Source of the DNA: Massariosphaeria phaeospora
Taxonomy: Eukaryota; Ascomycota; Dothideomycetes; Pleosporales
DNA length: 64,000 nucleotides
Assembly: GCA_011032825.1 (NCBI GenBank)
Contig: JAADJZ010000004.1
Coordinates: 868,001 to 932,000 of the forward strand
Direction of reading: 5' to 3'
The translations under genes were made by a program, and so were the position numbers. Below, piece after piece: positions 1 to 9,779 of the stretch; position 1 is the first letter of the stretch; each line of letters opens with the position of its first letter. The notes under the pieces were generated by a model, which was not told the origin of the DNA, did no database searches, and saw nothing but the letters and a program-made list of their open reading frames with translations.

Positions 1-56
1 TGATCAAATAAACACAGGTCCTGCCGATCGCTACGATGGCACCGCCAGAGCCCGGC

Positions 57-664
57 TCAGCCGCGCGGCGGTAACGTGCATTTGCACCGTATAACCACGG
101 GCTTCATACGGCGGGCGTGGTGCACGTTGACCTTGGTGCGCACGTGCTGGACCCAGTGGCGGGCAGCGTAAGGGGGGAGATGGGGGCCTTTGCGACGTCG
201 CGGCGTGATGACCCAGGGGTTTACGCTGTAGAAGACTTCTTCGGCGAGGGCTTTGACCTCAGGGGATACTTCCTGGAGAGCTTCGAGGAGATATCTTTCG
301 GCGCAGTATAGGTCGAGTGACGCCAAGGTATGCCACGGATAGCGGAGGGTGAGATGTTTCTCAGGATCATGAGTTTTAGCTCTGTGGGGAGTTTGCCCCA
401 CCCGCGATATTGGGGAGGCATCGGTATAGCGACATTGGTGCGAGGGATGGGGTTTTCCGAATTGCCCTCAGTGATAACACCGGGGGTTGTAGATGTCTCT
501 GCTGAGACTGTGGACTTCTCCGTCTTACCGCGGGTGGATTGCTCAGATACCTGAGAAGACGACATGATCTTTGGTAGCAAGTCTCGTTGACTTTTGGAGG
601 TCTCTGATACGATTTTCCAGAGGAACTTCAGTTTATCGAGATATTGTCCCTCTTGCAGTGTCAC
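57..664 (-). pseudogene. F1, broken F-box-like gene (frameshifted, short)
   Basis: The first part reads from 664 and carries block A (GWGKLPTELKLMIL). Block B (SPEVKALAEEVFYSVNPWVI) lies in another minus-strand frame that closes at 57, so the two are separated by a frameshift near 340-400. The second frame ends with a stop soon after a weak block-C-like stretch (ARHWVQHVRTKV); blocks D and E are missing. No convincing GT-AG intron joins the two frames. The N-terminal 80 residues are Ser/Thr-rich and unlike the other members. It is most likely a decayed member of the local family. The window edge is close, so a remote 3' exon cannot be excluded. Confidence 0.6.
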
Positions 665-1445
665 ATTGCCACAGCGGAGACTCGAATCGAACCGCTAAAC
701 GTTATCCACGTACATGACTCCCGAAAATGTACCCGCGTTGATTACAAGTGACGGACAGCGACGCATTGTGTGAAGAAGAAGACTAGTTCAGACGTGGTTG
801 AAGATGCTGTAACAGACTCGCCTGAGCGTCAGCTCAGGCTTGCATTATTTATGTTATGACCGGCACAAGAGGCTGCATATAGAAGGAATAAGAGAGTTCG
901 TAACGAGATTTGCAATGCAATTGACGGCTCAAGTATGTCTACTGAGACCGACTATTTCTGGACTGTATTGTCCACTCTTCTGAGAGAGGATGTGTGTAAA
1001 TCATTGACAAATGTGTCAAATGGTCGGCGTTGTTGCGGACCGGTAACGCTTTTTCCCAGCTCAAGTGTCAATCCGCTCAAGAGACACCTGAAATTGCTCG
1101 CAGATTCAAAGGAAAAAAACAGACATGGAGCCCTCCTTAAACACTCACCCATAGATCGGGGTTCTATGGTTCCGATAGGTCATCTGGATCAGATATTGCT
1201 CGACATGCGCGTCGGGTTGTGCGTGACCTCCCCCTTATTCGCCCAGCTCTTTAAAACACTTTTGGTATCAACGGAACCAGTGAACTCTTTGCTAGATCTT
1301 TGGTTCGATGCGAGTGATCCCTGCACCCGGCTCTGTCGGGTATCCCAAGCCACATCTCTCGCTAAACGGAACTCGTTAAAAAGCCATAGACACCCATGAA
1401 GTCAGTCGCGAAATGCTGACCACGAAGATAGAGAGACATGTACAC
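665..1445. other. Intergenic, no gene seen
   Basis: A plus-strand open frame of 154 codons (935-1399) exists but has no recognisable domain, no match to the F-box-like blocks and no sign of coding bias, so I do not call it. Nothing else is recognisable. Confidence 0.5.
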
Positions 1446-2819
1446 CTAGAGTTCGCTTGTCGGGCATTGTGCTGTCATAGCCTGGACCTTTTTCGAGGTG
1501 ACCCTGCGAAGCTCAAACCCGGGTTGCTTGGCTCCGATCCGTGAGGTGGGCGCGTCCTTGAGAGCAGCCTTCAATCTGTCCTCCCAGTCTTTGTCATCAG
1601 GGCACACGACTACGTCCTTGTCGCCCGACTTGACGCAAATGTTCCAGGCCCAAAAAGCTTGCATTCGATGTGGTTCGGCTTGGAAGAAGACGCGCACGTG
1701 GTCGAGGCTCGGGAAACCGTTCTTTCCCAAGGCGATGTTTTTGAGGAGTTGCCACGTATCGTTGTGCACCTTCTTCTCGACTTGAGGGTTAGAAGCGCGG
1801 GGCCGGGGCCGCGCAAACATGTTGAATGGAAGGACCACAAGAGCGTTGCCAGTTGGAGTCTCCTCTTGCTCCTCCTCCTCATCCTCGTAAAGCAGATCGT
1901 GGAAGTCAAGGCGTTTGATGTAGTGATTGACTTGCAGTGGTGGATACCATAGCGAGAGTCCTGAAAATGGTCTCGAACGAGTGGGTTGCAAGGCGAAGCT
2001 GTTGAGCTGGTAGAAGGACTGTTCGACAACATCTTTGACTGTACGTGACACCTGGCCCAGGCAAAGTAAATTTGTCTGCCGGACAACCGCCGAGCGGTTG
2101 TGTGCCGTAATCAAGCCTTCTACCTTCGTAAAGTATCCGACGATCTTGAATTGAAGCTCTAGGGGCAGGTCATCCCAGCCGGTGGGGGAGGCTTCTGCGG
2201 CAAATCTGGAGAGACTTATATCGGGGTATTCAAAAGCACATATGCCTCGATCCATTTGTCCGTCGGCAATATCGTGGTACTCGTAGAATCCCGCGGCCGG
2301 TTCAGGGCACTGTCCGTATATAAGTTCGGTGATTTCGCGGTAGATGTTTGATCTCACCCCAGTGTCGTGATTGTGTAGCTGGAGCAGCTGATCGACGTCG
2401 GTTTGTTCACCGTCAATCAGACTTCGTATCAATTCTTCTTCATCGGGGGACTGAACGATCTCTTTGCCGAGGTACTGGACGGATCCTTCGCTAGGGTACT
2501 GGTCGAATTCTTCGTTGGAGTGCCGAACAAAACCTAGGTCGGAGTATTTATCAAACCCTTCATTGGGCAACGGACCTCGTTCTTCGGTAGGGAACCGCTC
2601 GCGATCTTCCTTGAGCCACTGGTCGAATTCTTCGTTGGTGAGTTGGTGATACATCACTGGCTCCGTCGCTGGCGCGTGCAAGCGTGGCCAGATGTTCTGA
2701 TCGGCTTCTGCGTCGGTGATTTGCTGGCCCATGTCTGTGTCGCCCGCCGACTCGCAGGGATGTAGGAAGATTGGTTCAGTCATCTGCGCGCAATCCGGAT
2801 GTAGGCAGCAGCTTTTCAC
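1446..2819 (-). CDS. F2, long F-box-like protein with acidic repeat N-terminus
   Basis: 457 residues, intronless. The first ~210 residues are acidic and contain three copies of a short motif at about residues 62, 86 and 102 (NEEFDQW, NEGFDKY, NEEFDQY). Block A is GWDDLPLELQFKI at residue ~214. A diverged block B (VVEQSFYQLNSFALQP), block C (HYIKRLDF), an acidic run EDEEEEQEE and block D (FPSLDHVRVFFQAE) follow. The C-terminus is KE-rich. Its closest relative is F3 (3950-4459), which shares DTWQ-LK and the block D segment. F-box proteins usually bind Skp1 and recruit substrates to SCF ubiquitin ligases; here the substrate is unknown. The start at 2819 is the first ATG, but the ATG at 2783 (MTEPIF) is also possible. 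Confidence 0.65.
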   Translation of the reverse strand: MKSCCLHPDCAQMTEPIFLHPCESAGDTDMGQQITDAEADQNIWPRLHAPATEPVMYHQLTNEEFDQWLKEDRERFPTEERGPLPNEGFDKYSDLGFVRHSNEEFDQYPSEGSVQYLGKEIVQSPDEEELIRSLIDGEQTDVDQLLQLHNHDTGVRSNIYREITELIYGQCPEPAAGFYEYHDIADGQMDRGICAFEYPDISLSRFAAEASPTGWDDLPLELQFKIVGYFTKVEGLITAHNRSAVVRQTNLLCLGQVSRTVKDVVEQSFYQLNSFALQPTRSRPFSGLSLWYPPLQVNHYIKRLDFHDLLYEDEEEEQEETPTGNALVVLPFNMFARPRPRASNPQVEKKVHNDTWQLLKNIALGKNGFPSLDHVRVFFQAEPHRMQAFWAWNICVKSGDKDVVVCPDDKDWEDRLKAALKDAPTSRIGAKQPGFELRRVTSKKVQAMTAQCPTSEL

Positions 2820-3949
2820 CCGCGGCAGAGAGAGCCGTAAGTACTGGTATGTCTAGTGATCTTGCGTCACGATTGCTGTGTAAAGGATATCAGCGCTTGC
2901 GGGGCAGTCTTGCGTATAAAAACGTGCGCGCCTTTCGCGGACTGTTTCAAGCCGCAGACGAGGCAGTAAATGGAGGGATATACTTACTGCTCGCTCTGAT
3001 ACAGAGTGTTCGGAGTGTGCGTTTGTCGTGTCACAGGTTGGTCGTGTCTGCGTTGTGAGAGAAGATGATGAGAGAACGGAGGACCTTGGGACGCGCCAAG
3101 CCTGATGACAGGCCCAAACGCCAAGATGCACGTGTTCAGGTACCTCTAGGGCTCCACTCCGGTCCAGTCTCCCGGGCTCTCACCGTACCTCCCAATATAG
3201 ACTATAGCGGTCGCGAGTGCTACGACAGAATCGCTGGAAGAGGCTCAGCCAACTGAAATGGCGAAAAGTAGGGGCAAAGTGAATCAGGCTCGTCGCAATG
3301 AGCTTGAGCTTTGCGAAAACTGAAACCAAAGTGCAGATGCTTGATAAAAAGGTACTCGCATCATTTGTTTTCTGCGTGAGCTGAGTGGCTGGTCCGTTTT
3401 GTGGAGCGCGCAATCAGAACCACGGTTCGCTATGATGACTCTGAAAGATGCTACGAGCCTGCGAAATTTTCAACAGGAAACTCTGAGGGAAATTGGCCTT
3501 TACTTACAACACCAAGAAAACATGCGTGGCGTACCTGGCGCACAATGCTGCTCAGAGAGCGTCCCGACCAAATATCTTGTTGCAACGCACTCACCTATCT
3601 ACCACCCCGTAATTTTCCAGTCCACTATCCTCGAGTTCGTTGTCACCAGTATTCTATTCTCATTGAACGTCCACCACGTACGTCGTCAGTTCTAAACCAA
3701 ACCCATGTGTTCGCAGAGGTCTGCTTCAGGCACCATATCCACCATGGCGTCAACTCCTGAATAGTGTTCAATCTCGTTTTCCTCGCTTGAATCTGTTGCA
3801 CGACTCTGGTCCTCCTTTCTCGATAAGGTAAAGCAAGGACTATCCGGACTTGCAGGAGCCATCCGCCGGCGCGCCAGTGTACTCTCCAATGCTCACTGCC
3901 AATCTTCTTTCGACCTGTCGATTTTCGCGCTTTGTGTGCCTACTTGAAT
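2820..3949. other. Intergenic, no gene seen
   Basis: Several short open frames (for example 3401-3760 plus and 3692-3889 minus) have no recognisable domain or family block and overlap one another. I see no repeat or RNA gene here. Confidence 0.5.
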
Positions 3950-4459
3950 TCAGACATCCCAGTCCGAGCCAAAGGACAGCACTCCGTTAGCATCAGCTTC
4001 GAAGAAGACTTTGATAGTGTGAAGCTTGGGGAAAGTGAATGCAACGTCTTTCAGCCATTGCCACGTATCGTCCCTGATCTTTCGATTGAACTTCTCGATA
4101 GGTCCAAGCACGCCGTGTGGTACAATCGTACAGGGGTGCATTTGAAGCCGAGTAATCTGGCATCTCAATGGCTTTGGCGGCAACGAGAGAATTACTTCAC
4201 CAAAGTGAGGGCTTGTTACAAGGTGTTCCGGTTGCAGCTTTATCTCGTTCACGATCCAAAAGATGATCACTAGCTCGCGTGCAAATTCTACTCGATCAAC
4301 ACGGCCATGGGCTAGTGGTGGAACGTGCGCGGCTATCAGACTAGCCGTGTTATGGACTGTAAGCGGCACTCTTGCCTTGAGATCTGGTTCAAGAATCGCG
4401 ATTTTCATCTCAACAGGCAGGGGTCGACTTAAAACGTGCTGGGTTGATATTATTCCCAT
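3950..4459 (-). CDS. F3, short F-box-like protein (F2 paralogue, possibly truncated)
   Basis: 169 residues. It begins almost directly with a block-A-like segment (LPVEMKIAIL) and continues with HVPPLAHGRVDRVEFAREL, an INEIKLQP-like segment equivalent to F2 NSFALQP, block C (CQITRLQMH), and the F2-like DDTWQWLKD plus block D (FPKLHTIKVFFEAD). Compared with F2 it lacks the acidic N-terminal half, the GW of block A and the last ~60 residues. It may be a shortened functional gene or a remnant. A TATA-like element lies 115 bases upstream (4574-4582). Confidence 0.5.
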   Translation of the reverse strand: MGIISTQHVLSRPLPVEMKIAILEPDLKARVPLTVHNTASLIAAHVPPLAHGRVDRVEFARELVIIFWIVNEIKLQPEHLVTSPHFGEVILSLPPKPLRCQITRLQMHPCTIVPHGVLGPIEKFNRKIRDDTWQWLKDVAFTFPKLHTIKVFFEADANGVLSFGSDWDV

Positions 4460-4573
4460 TCGATGCCATAGCGTCCTAGTGATGGGGGGCGGATCCGTTT
4501 GAAGTATTTTTTGGGTTTTTGATTTAATTAAGTATACTTGTCGCTCTGTCGAAAGACCTTCGTAGCTATATCT

Positions 4574-4582
4574 CTTTATATA
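4574..4582 (-). promoter_or_regulatory. TATA-like element upstream of F3
   Basis: TATATAAAG on the minus strand, 115 bases before the F3 start codon, inside an AT-rich stretch. The position fits a fungal core promoter, but there is no expression evidence. Confidence 0.35.
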
Positions 4583-5586
4583 AGATGGTTATGAGCGTCA
4601 AACGGGCCTATATTTGTTAGTGAATCATTGTCTTACCATAGCAGTAGTACACGGAGTTTGCTCAATACCTAGGAATCGAATGCTCCCAACAAACTATTGT
4701 CTTAGACGCGGGAGGAAACGCATAGAGACATTGTTGGTTGCGTTATCCCCCCATGACGGATAAATCCAAGCTAGCCTATCTCTAGACGTACGGTAAAAGC
4801 ATACAACATCTTGTTCAGGGTCTCCTCGGGACGAACCATGGTTCTGCCAGTTGGGCTGCAAGATCGCTCTTGGGTTTTAGAACGTGTCAAGGACAGCGGT
4901 TGTCCCTTCGGGAAGAAGCTATTGTCGAGATTTGAGCCATAGTTTCGGCACTGTAGTCGATGGATCGGTATCGGGATAGCAAGGCCATGAAAGACAAAAT
5001 GGCGGTAGGCAGCATGATAGTCATTAACCTGGAAGTGACTACTGTTAAGGAGTTTGGTCAGTTTCTGAGCCTTTGTGCAATCTAGAACTTATTCTCGTGC
5101 GTAGTGACCCCACACAGCAACCACGCGGTAGAAAAAAGCTGGCAGTGCAGTGGGTGTGGAGAGTCCCGCCCGCCGGCACCCACACAGGCGCCCACCCCAT
5201 AGAGGTCCGAGTTTACGACAGGATATGCAGATACTGAACGGGTGGTTCAAGCAAACCTCGACGTGTTGGTTTTGTTGATAGTGTTGGTGTTGGCGTTGGC
5301 CTTGGTAAGGGGCAACACAACCCTGATACCGCAAACACGGCATAGTTCGCAACTCCAACAGAACCACTGGGCTGTTGGACTAAAAAGACTTTCAGCTAGA
5401 CCTCTGGTAAAATCCCTTACACTCTCGTTTACCCGTTCGTTGTTATTGGTCCACGTTGGATCGAGAAATGCAGTTCATGAGTGGACCTCAAGTCTAAAGG
5501 AAGGAACGTGCTATAAGACCAAGTTATCCGCTGCAAAGAATACGCTTCTTGTTCCGGAGCTTCACCCCCTTGATCAAGTTTCAACC
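4583..5586. other. Intergenic between F3 and the secreted-protein gene
   Basis: No gene recognised. The frame of the downstream gene stays open back to 5242 and would add 115 residues, including a hydrophobic run encoded by GTT/GGT-rich sequence at about 5260-5310. This looks like low-complexity upstream DNA rather than coding sequence. Confidence 0.45.
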
Positions 5587-6447
5587 ATGACTCTCTTTTA
5601 CAAGCAGCGAATTTTAGGCACATTCACACTGCTCTTTACTTTTCTGGGTACCACCCATAGCTTTCCCACCGATGACCGCGGCCGTCAGCTCTGGGATGCC
5701 GTAAAAACCAAAATACAAACTCATGGGCAAGGCGAACCAACGCTAACCCACCAGGAGGTTGCTAACAACGGGAATTACATTCTCGAAGCGCCCCAGCCTA
5801 TAAACATGGCCACGTACAAGCCACGTGGCATCGTTTGGTCCCCTGGTGATCCTTGGGACAAGGTCACGCTGCGATACTGGAGCGATGCAAGCGAGAGAGC
5901 GTTGGTGCAAGCGAACAACGGAGCAGAAATCCAATACCATGCCCCCCCAAACCTGGAAAACTACACTATATGGCCGAACAACGGCAAAATTGTGCTATAC
6001 CTAGACCCGTCGACGATAATAGTGGCCGAAGAAATACGCGACCAAATGCCGTTCGCCGTTTCCCGCTACATCTGGTACATATGGTTGCAAGTCTGTCGAA
6101 GGACCAACCGCGACCCCTCGGTACTAAATTCTCTGTACCATTTCCATGTCACCAACAAGGATACTGAGGCTGCGGTGGAAGAAATCGTACCAGACCCCGC
6201 GTTCCCTCCAGCCCTACGACCGGGAGCTCCCAGACCAGAATTTATGCCGGGTTTCACGATGCGGGCTAGCGACAAGAGGGAATTTTATAGGCTTTTGGGA
6301 CTGCCGCATATCGACACGTTGGTAAATGTCTTGATCAAAGCGCGTGGATTGGACGATGCGCACGGATTGTGGAAAGCGCCGACGTCGGTCGAGATCACGA
6401 GTTGTGACACGTTTATCCACCTTCCTCTTGGTGGTCTTCCTCGTTAA
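5587..6447 (+). CDS. Putative secreted protein of unknown function
   Basis: 286 residues from the ATG at 5587. The N-terminus (MTLFYKQRILGTFTLLFTFLGTTHSFP) is a clear signal peptide: a basic start, a hydrophobic core of about 14 residues, and a small/polar region before the mature chain. The mature chain has only two cysteines (LQVCRRTN, TSCDTF), many Pro residues, and no transmembrane helix or family that I recognise. I chose this start because the signal peptide begins exactly there; the longer in-frame reading from 5242 would bury it. It stands alone between F-box-like genes and is one of the few non-F-box genes in the array. It could be an extracellular enzyme remnant or an effector-like protein, but I cannot assign a function. 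Confidence 0.6.
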   Translation: MTLFYKQRILGTFTLLFTFLGTTHSFPTDDRGRQLWDAVKTKIQTHGQGEPTLTHQEVANNGNYILEAPQPINMATYKPRGIVWSPGDPWDKVTLRYWSDASERALVQANNGAEIQYHAPPNLENYTIWPNNGKIVLYLDPSTIIVAEEIRDQMPFAVSRYIWYIWLQVCRRTNRDPSVLNSLYHFHVTNKDTEAAVEEIVPDPAFPPALRPGAPRPEFMPGFTMRASDKREFYRLLGLPHIDTLVNVLIKARGLDDAHGLWKAPTSVEITSCDTFIHLPLGGLPR

Positions 6448-7455
6448 TGGGACACGTTCGGCGACAGTCTTAATGCCACAAGTCGGAAATGGGGTGCTTT
6501 CCGCATGCAGTACTTGGCCACGGCTACTGAAGGCGCGGCTCTCTCCTAGGTAGACTTGCGTATATTTCGAAAAGGTTATTTAGCAAGACGGTTCGATATA
6601 GCTTTGTCATAACCCTTTTCCTTGAAATTTGGTTACAATGTTCCTGCACGACAAGCTCAAAATCCTCGGCGGATCTCTTGGACGAATCCGGGTTTCTACG
6701 ACGTGGACCGGCTGTGGTGATGCTTTTGGTGTACTGGATCGGCTGTAGCGAGATGGAATTTAGACTAAGTCGAAAGTAGCAGCACCCTCATTACATGAGC
6801 CAATACGTTGCCCTTGGAAGGAACTTGCGCTAATTAAAGGTCAGTGCGCTCATGAGTGAAGATTTGTGAACCTACTTAGACGACGATAAAACGTGGCGTT
6901 TCTAGCACTACTTGCGAGCTCCGCTGCAATGTGACTACGGCTGCATAACAGGTAGAGGCTTAAACAAAGAGAACGGTTAAACAATCAGTTCGAAACGCAC
7001 CCGTGTGGGATCTGAACGAAAACCTAGTAGGAACAATTTAAGTTATACATGAAGTTACAAGCCTTTCATGTGTCTGTTATTACTTGTTCAGATTTAGATT
7101 CGCTCCGCAAAAGAACTGGCACGACTTACTCAGACTCGAGAGTTCTTTGCTAATCAAGACATTTTAGGCAATCCTCTTGACAGTATAGAAGGTTTTAGTA
7201 CTGAGCGATTGTGCTCCCTTTTTCACCACAAAGCCCTGGAATTTCAAAAATAGAATTCGTAGAGGTAGGATGCTGAGTATAATAGTGAGCGATATTTGCG
7301 TCTGGTTGGACAGCGCTGATGGGAATATTGGTGCTTACTCGAGGTTGAGGTTGGTGAAAACGTTTCTTGTTTGTGGAACTCACTAAGGATATTGGGACTA
7401 GCTCAACGCTAACTGCGCCAAGACCAAGCTGGACCTCGGGAACTTCTGAGCTCGT
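6448..7455. other. Intergenic with a dispersed 50-base repeat
   Basis: AT-rich, no gene recognised. The stretch at about 7142-7200 resembles 23044-23105 (both contain ATCCTCTTG-CAG-ATAG followed by TTTTAGT), differing mainly by transitions. It may be one end of an old dispersed element. Confidence 0.4.
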
Positions 7456-8208
7456 ATGACGACACACCGCCCTGCGACAAACACTCCCGACCTTCAGTCC
7501 ATTCAGTCACTCAACACCAGGAACTACGATCTCATCATGTCCGAAATTACAACGAGCTGCTCCCCATGGGTGCGGTTACCCGAAGAGCTCAAGCTCAGAA
7601 TCCTTACCGCCGCCCTCACCTTTTCCAGCCCGGTCAGCAGCGAAACATTCGACAGAGATGTGGTGCCAGTGTGTCTGGTTTCGAAAGAATTTGCTAGGCT
7701 AGTACCGGAAGCATGCTATAAGAATAACACTGCCCATATCCGGGGCAAGGGTGTTGACCGGGACTTGACCGAGCCGCACCGGAACAGTTCTAAACTTCCG
7801 AACCCAGGTGCAGCCAAATGGATCCATAGCATCGAGCTTCTTCTACAGCTCGATGTGCAAGAATCTATCGACATCGAAAACCTCCACTGGTTTGGTGATT
7901 GGGCTCTGTTGCGCCGGGTGGCAGAATCTAACCTAGGCTTCCACAACTTAAGGGAGATCCGGCTGAGATTGCAACTCATCAGTTATCTGGACCATGATCA
8001 AATCGAAGCCTTCCGTGAGTGCATTCAAGACGTGGAATTGAAGCTTAAAGTCGCAAGCATCAGGATTCAAATAGAAGAACACCGAAACCCGCTCAGTGCC
8101 CTATTTGAGGCTGCAGATGAACGCATTCTTCAGGATGTATTGCTAGCTAAACTAGGCGCAAGCCGTGACGATCTAGTAGTTGAACAGGTTCAGGAACATC
8201 CATCCTGA
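7456..8208 (+). CDS. F4, F-box-like protein, diverged member
   Basis: 250 residues, intronless. Block A is PWVRLPEELKLRIL at about residue 37. It is followed by VPVCLVSKEFARLVPEACYKNNTAHI in place of block B, then block C (AKWIHSIELLLQL) and block D (LGFHNLREIRLRLQ). The CLVSKEFARL segment looks more like a classical F-box (VSKxF after the first helix) than other members do, which supports calling the whole family F-box-like. The start may be 7456 or the ATG at 7537 (MSEITTS). The C-terminus is Leu/Asp/Glu-rich. The gene is probably intact; its substrate is unknown. Confidence 0.65.
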   Translation: MTTHRPATNTPDLQSIQSLNTRNYDLIMSEITTSCSPWVRLPEELKLRILTAALTFSSPVSSETFDRDVVPVCLVSKEFARLVPEACYKNNTAHIRGKGVDRDLTEPHRNSSKLPNPGAAKWIHSIELLLQLDVQESIDIENLHWFGDWALLRRVAESNLGFHNLREIRLRLQLISYLDHDQIEAFRECIQDVELKLKVASIRIQIEEHRNPLSALFEAADERILQDVLLAKLGASRDDLVVEQVQEHPS

Positions 8209-8479
8209 CTTGTAGGATATAGGAAAAAGCCACCAGGTCGATGAATGTCAAGCAAGTGTACTCAGGGCTTGATTAGTCAGGACCGACCCTCGAAGTGAAA
8301 ATTCGGTACTGCTGCCATCTCACTTGGTCTTTTACCCGGAATTTCTCACTTTCACTGTGGGGCTACCCTCGGCCCGTACTTTGCGTAAGGTCTCAATCCA
8401 AATACCTCATCAATCTCCAGCTTTTCTACCTACACCCAGCCTCGGCCGAGCACTCAACTACTGCTGAGTCAAATCGCCA

Positions 8480-9236
8480 ATGGAACTTCACGATAAGCGC
8501 CACTCGAGAGGCACGGATTCTGCACAGCATGGCACAACAGTCGACCCCACCAAACCGTTGGCCTCTCTGATCTCACCACCAGTCAACCTTCTCACCCCTA
8601 TGCAAGTCTTTCCAAGTGGCATCTCCATCACCTCCTCAAGCACCATCAACATCGTGAGAGAGGGTCTACCGTCAATGGAGATTTCCGCCGATGGACCTCT
8701 TTTCCTCCGGACTGTCGAAAATCAAACCGTATGGCTATATCCAAACGACCTCTTGGGTGTCTTCGCTGGTCGATGAACTCGTCATCAAGAACTTCCGACG
8801 GTCCCCCGAGCTCGGTGCGCTTGCTCAAGAGGTGTACTTTACTCACAACATATTCCAACCTCAGTTGGAATCAGATCGACCGCCGGAACGTTATCGAGCT
8901 AAGATCCGTCACCTCGTGCTCTATGTCGACCCAGATGACATATTCATGGCCTATCTACGACGCATCGCAACTCAATTCATAAATCTCCACGACTTGGAAA
9001 TCAACGTCGAACTGAACGCCTACTCATGCTTCTACTATCACGACCTTGTGTTCACAGAACGCAGAGAGATGGGAGAGATTATATTCTCAGTTAAAAGAGG
9101 CACGTTGTCAATCATCTGGACGGGGGGCAATAGGGATCATATCACGCGGGTGTGGCGGTCGGTTAGAGGAGCGCTAAGAGAGAACATTAAGTTCACCTGC
9201 GACAGACTAAAGATTCCGGTTGAAATTGAAGACTGA
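8480..9236 (+). pseudogene. F5, broken F-box-like gene (frameshift and internal deletion)
   Basis: The first frame (8480-8776) carries the N-terminal region shared with F8-F10 and F12 (INIVREGLPSMEI ... TVWLYP). The second frame, offset by +1, holds a weak block A (SWVSSLVDELVIKNF), then at once block B (RSPELGALAQEVYFTHNIF), block C (AKIRHLVLYV) and block D (FINLHDLEINVEL), ending at 9236. The frame changes near 8740. The ~25 residues that separate blocks A and B in other members are missing. A single-base frameshift plus an in-frame-scale deletion explains this best. I found no intron with good splice signals that would repair it. Confidence 0.6.
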
Positions 9237-9638
9237 TGAACCAGAGCACATGAACACAGAGAAATGTTGGCCGAATTGGACTACATTTACAGCTCTGACA
9301 TAAACTCATTACAGTTTCTGCTGTTTAGGGACGGCCACCCATGAGAAGACATTGGATAAGTTCTGCTCTATCGAAAGCGTACATGTTATTATCAAGATTT
9401 GCGATACTCTAGAAATATTCACACAGCACCAGACTCTGCAGCCTTTGAAATTCAAAATGCCACTAGCTCATCATTATACTGCTAAATCATTCACTAAGCC
9501 ATCATCGCAGATTCAGTGATGTAAATCATATGAATCACATACCTCCACTCCGTCACATACAATTACAAGCCCGAGCTGACTAGCGTTGAAGTCTAGGGTT
9601 ATTTAAGTGACCGTGTTACAAGTCCAGTCCACGCACAC
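9237..9638. other. Intergenic, no gene seen
   Basis: AT-rich spacer between F5 and the promoter of F6. No open frame with a recognisable domain. Confidence 0.5.
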
Positions 9639-9646
9639 TATATAAG
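9639..9646 (+). promoter_or_regulatory. TATA-like element upstream of F6
   Basis: TATATAAG, 141 bases before the F6 ATG at 9780. The spacing resembles that of the elements before F3, F8 and F13. Confidence 0.4.
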
Positions 9647-9779
9647 GACAGAGTATGCTGTTAACAAAGATAAACACTTACTACCTCCTTACGCTTGTGT
9701 CGGGTTCGCGCCGCCGGCATACATTTCTGCATACCAACACGACCACAGAGCGACCTCAAATAAAAGAAACAAGACTTCT

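Noticed and set aside
660..700. tRNA-like GGTTCGATTC on the minus strand
   Set aside because: The flanking bases do not form a T-stem and no A-box or acceptor stem was found.
935..1399. 154-codon plus-strand open frame between F1 and F2
   Set aside because: No domain, no family block on either strand, and an overlapping minus frame of similar quality; not supportable as a gene.
5242..5586. In-frame upstream extension of the secreted protein with a Val/Leu-rich stretch
   Set aside because: It would bury the signal peptide at 5587, and the hydrophobic run comes from GTT/GGT simple sequence.
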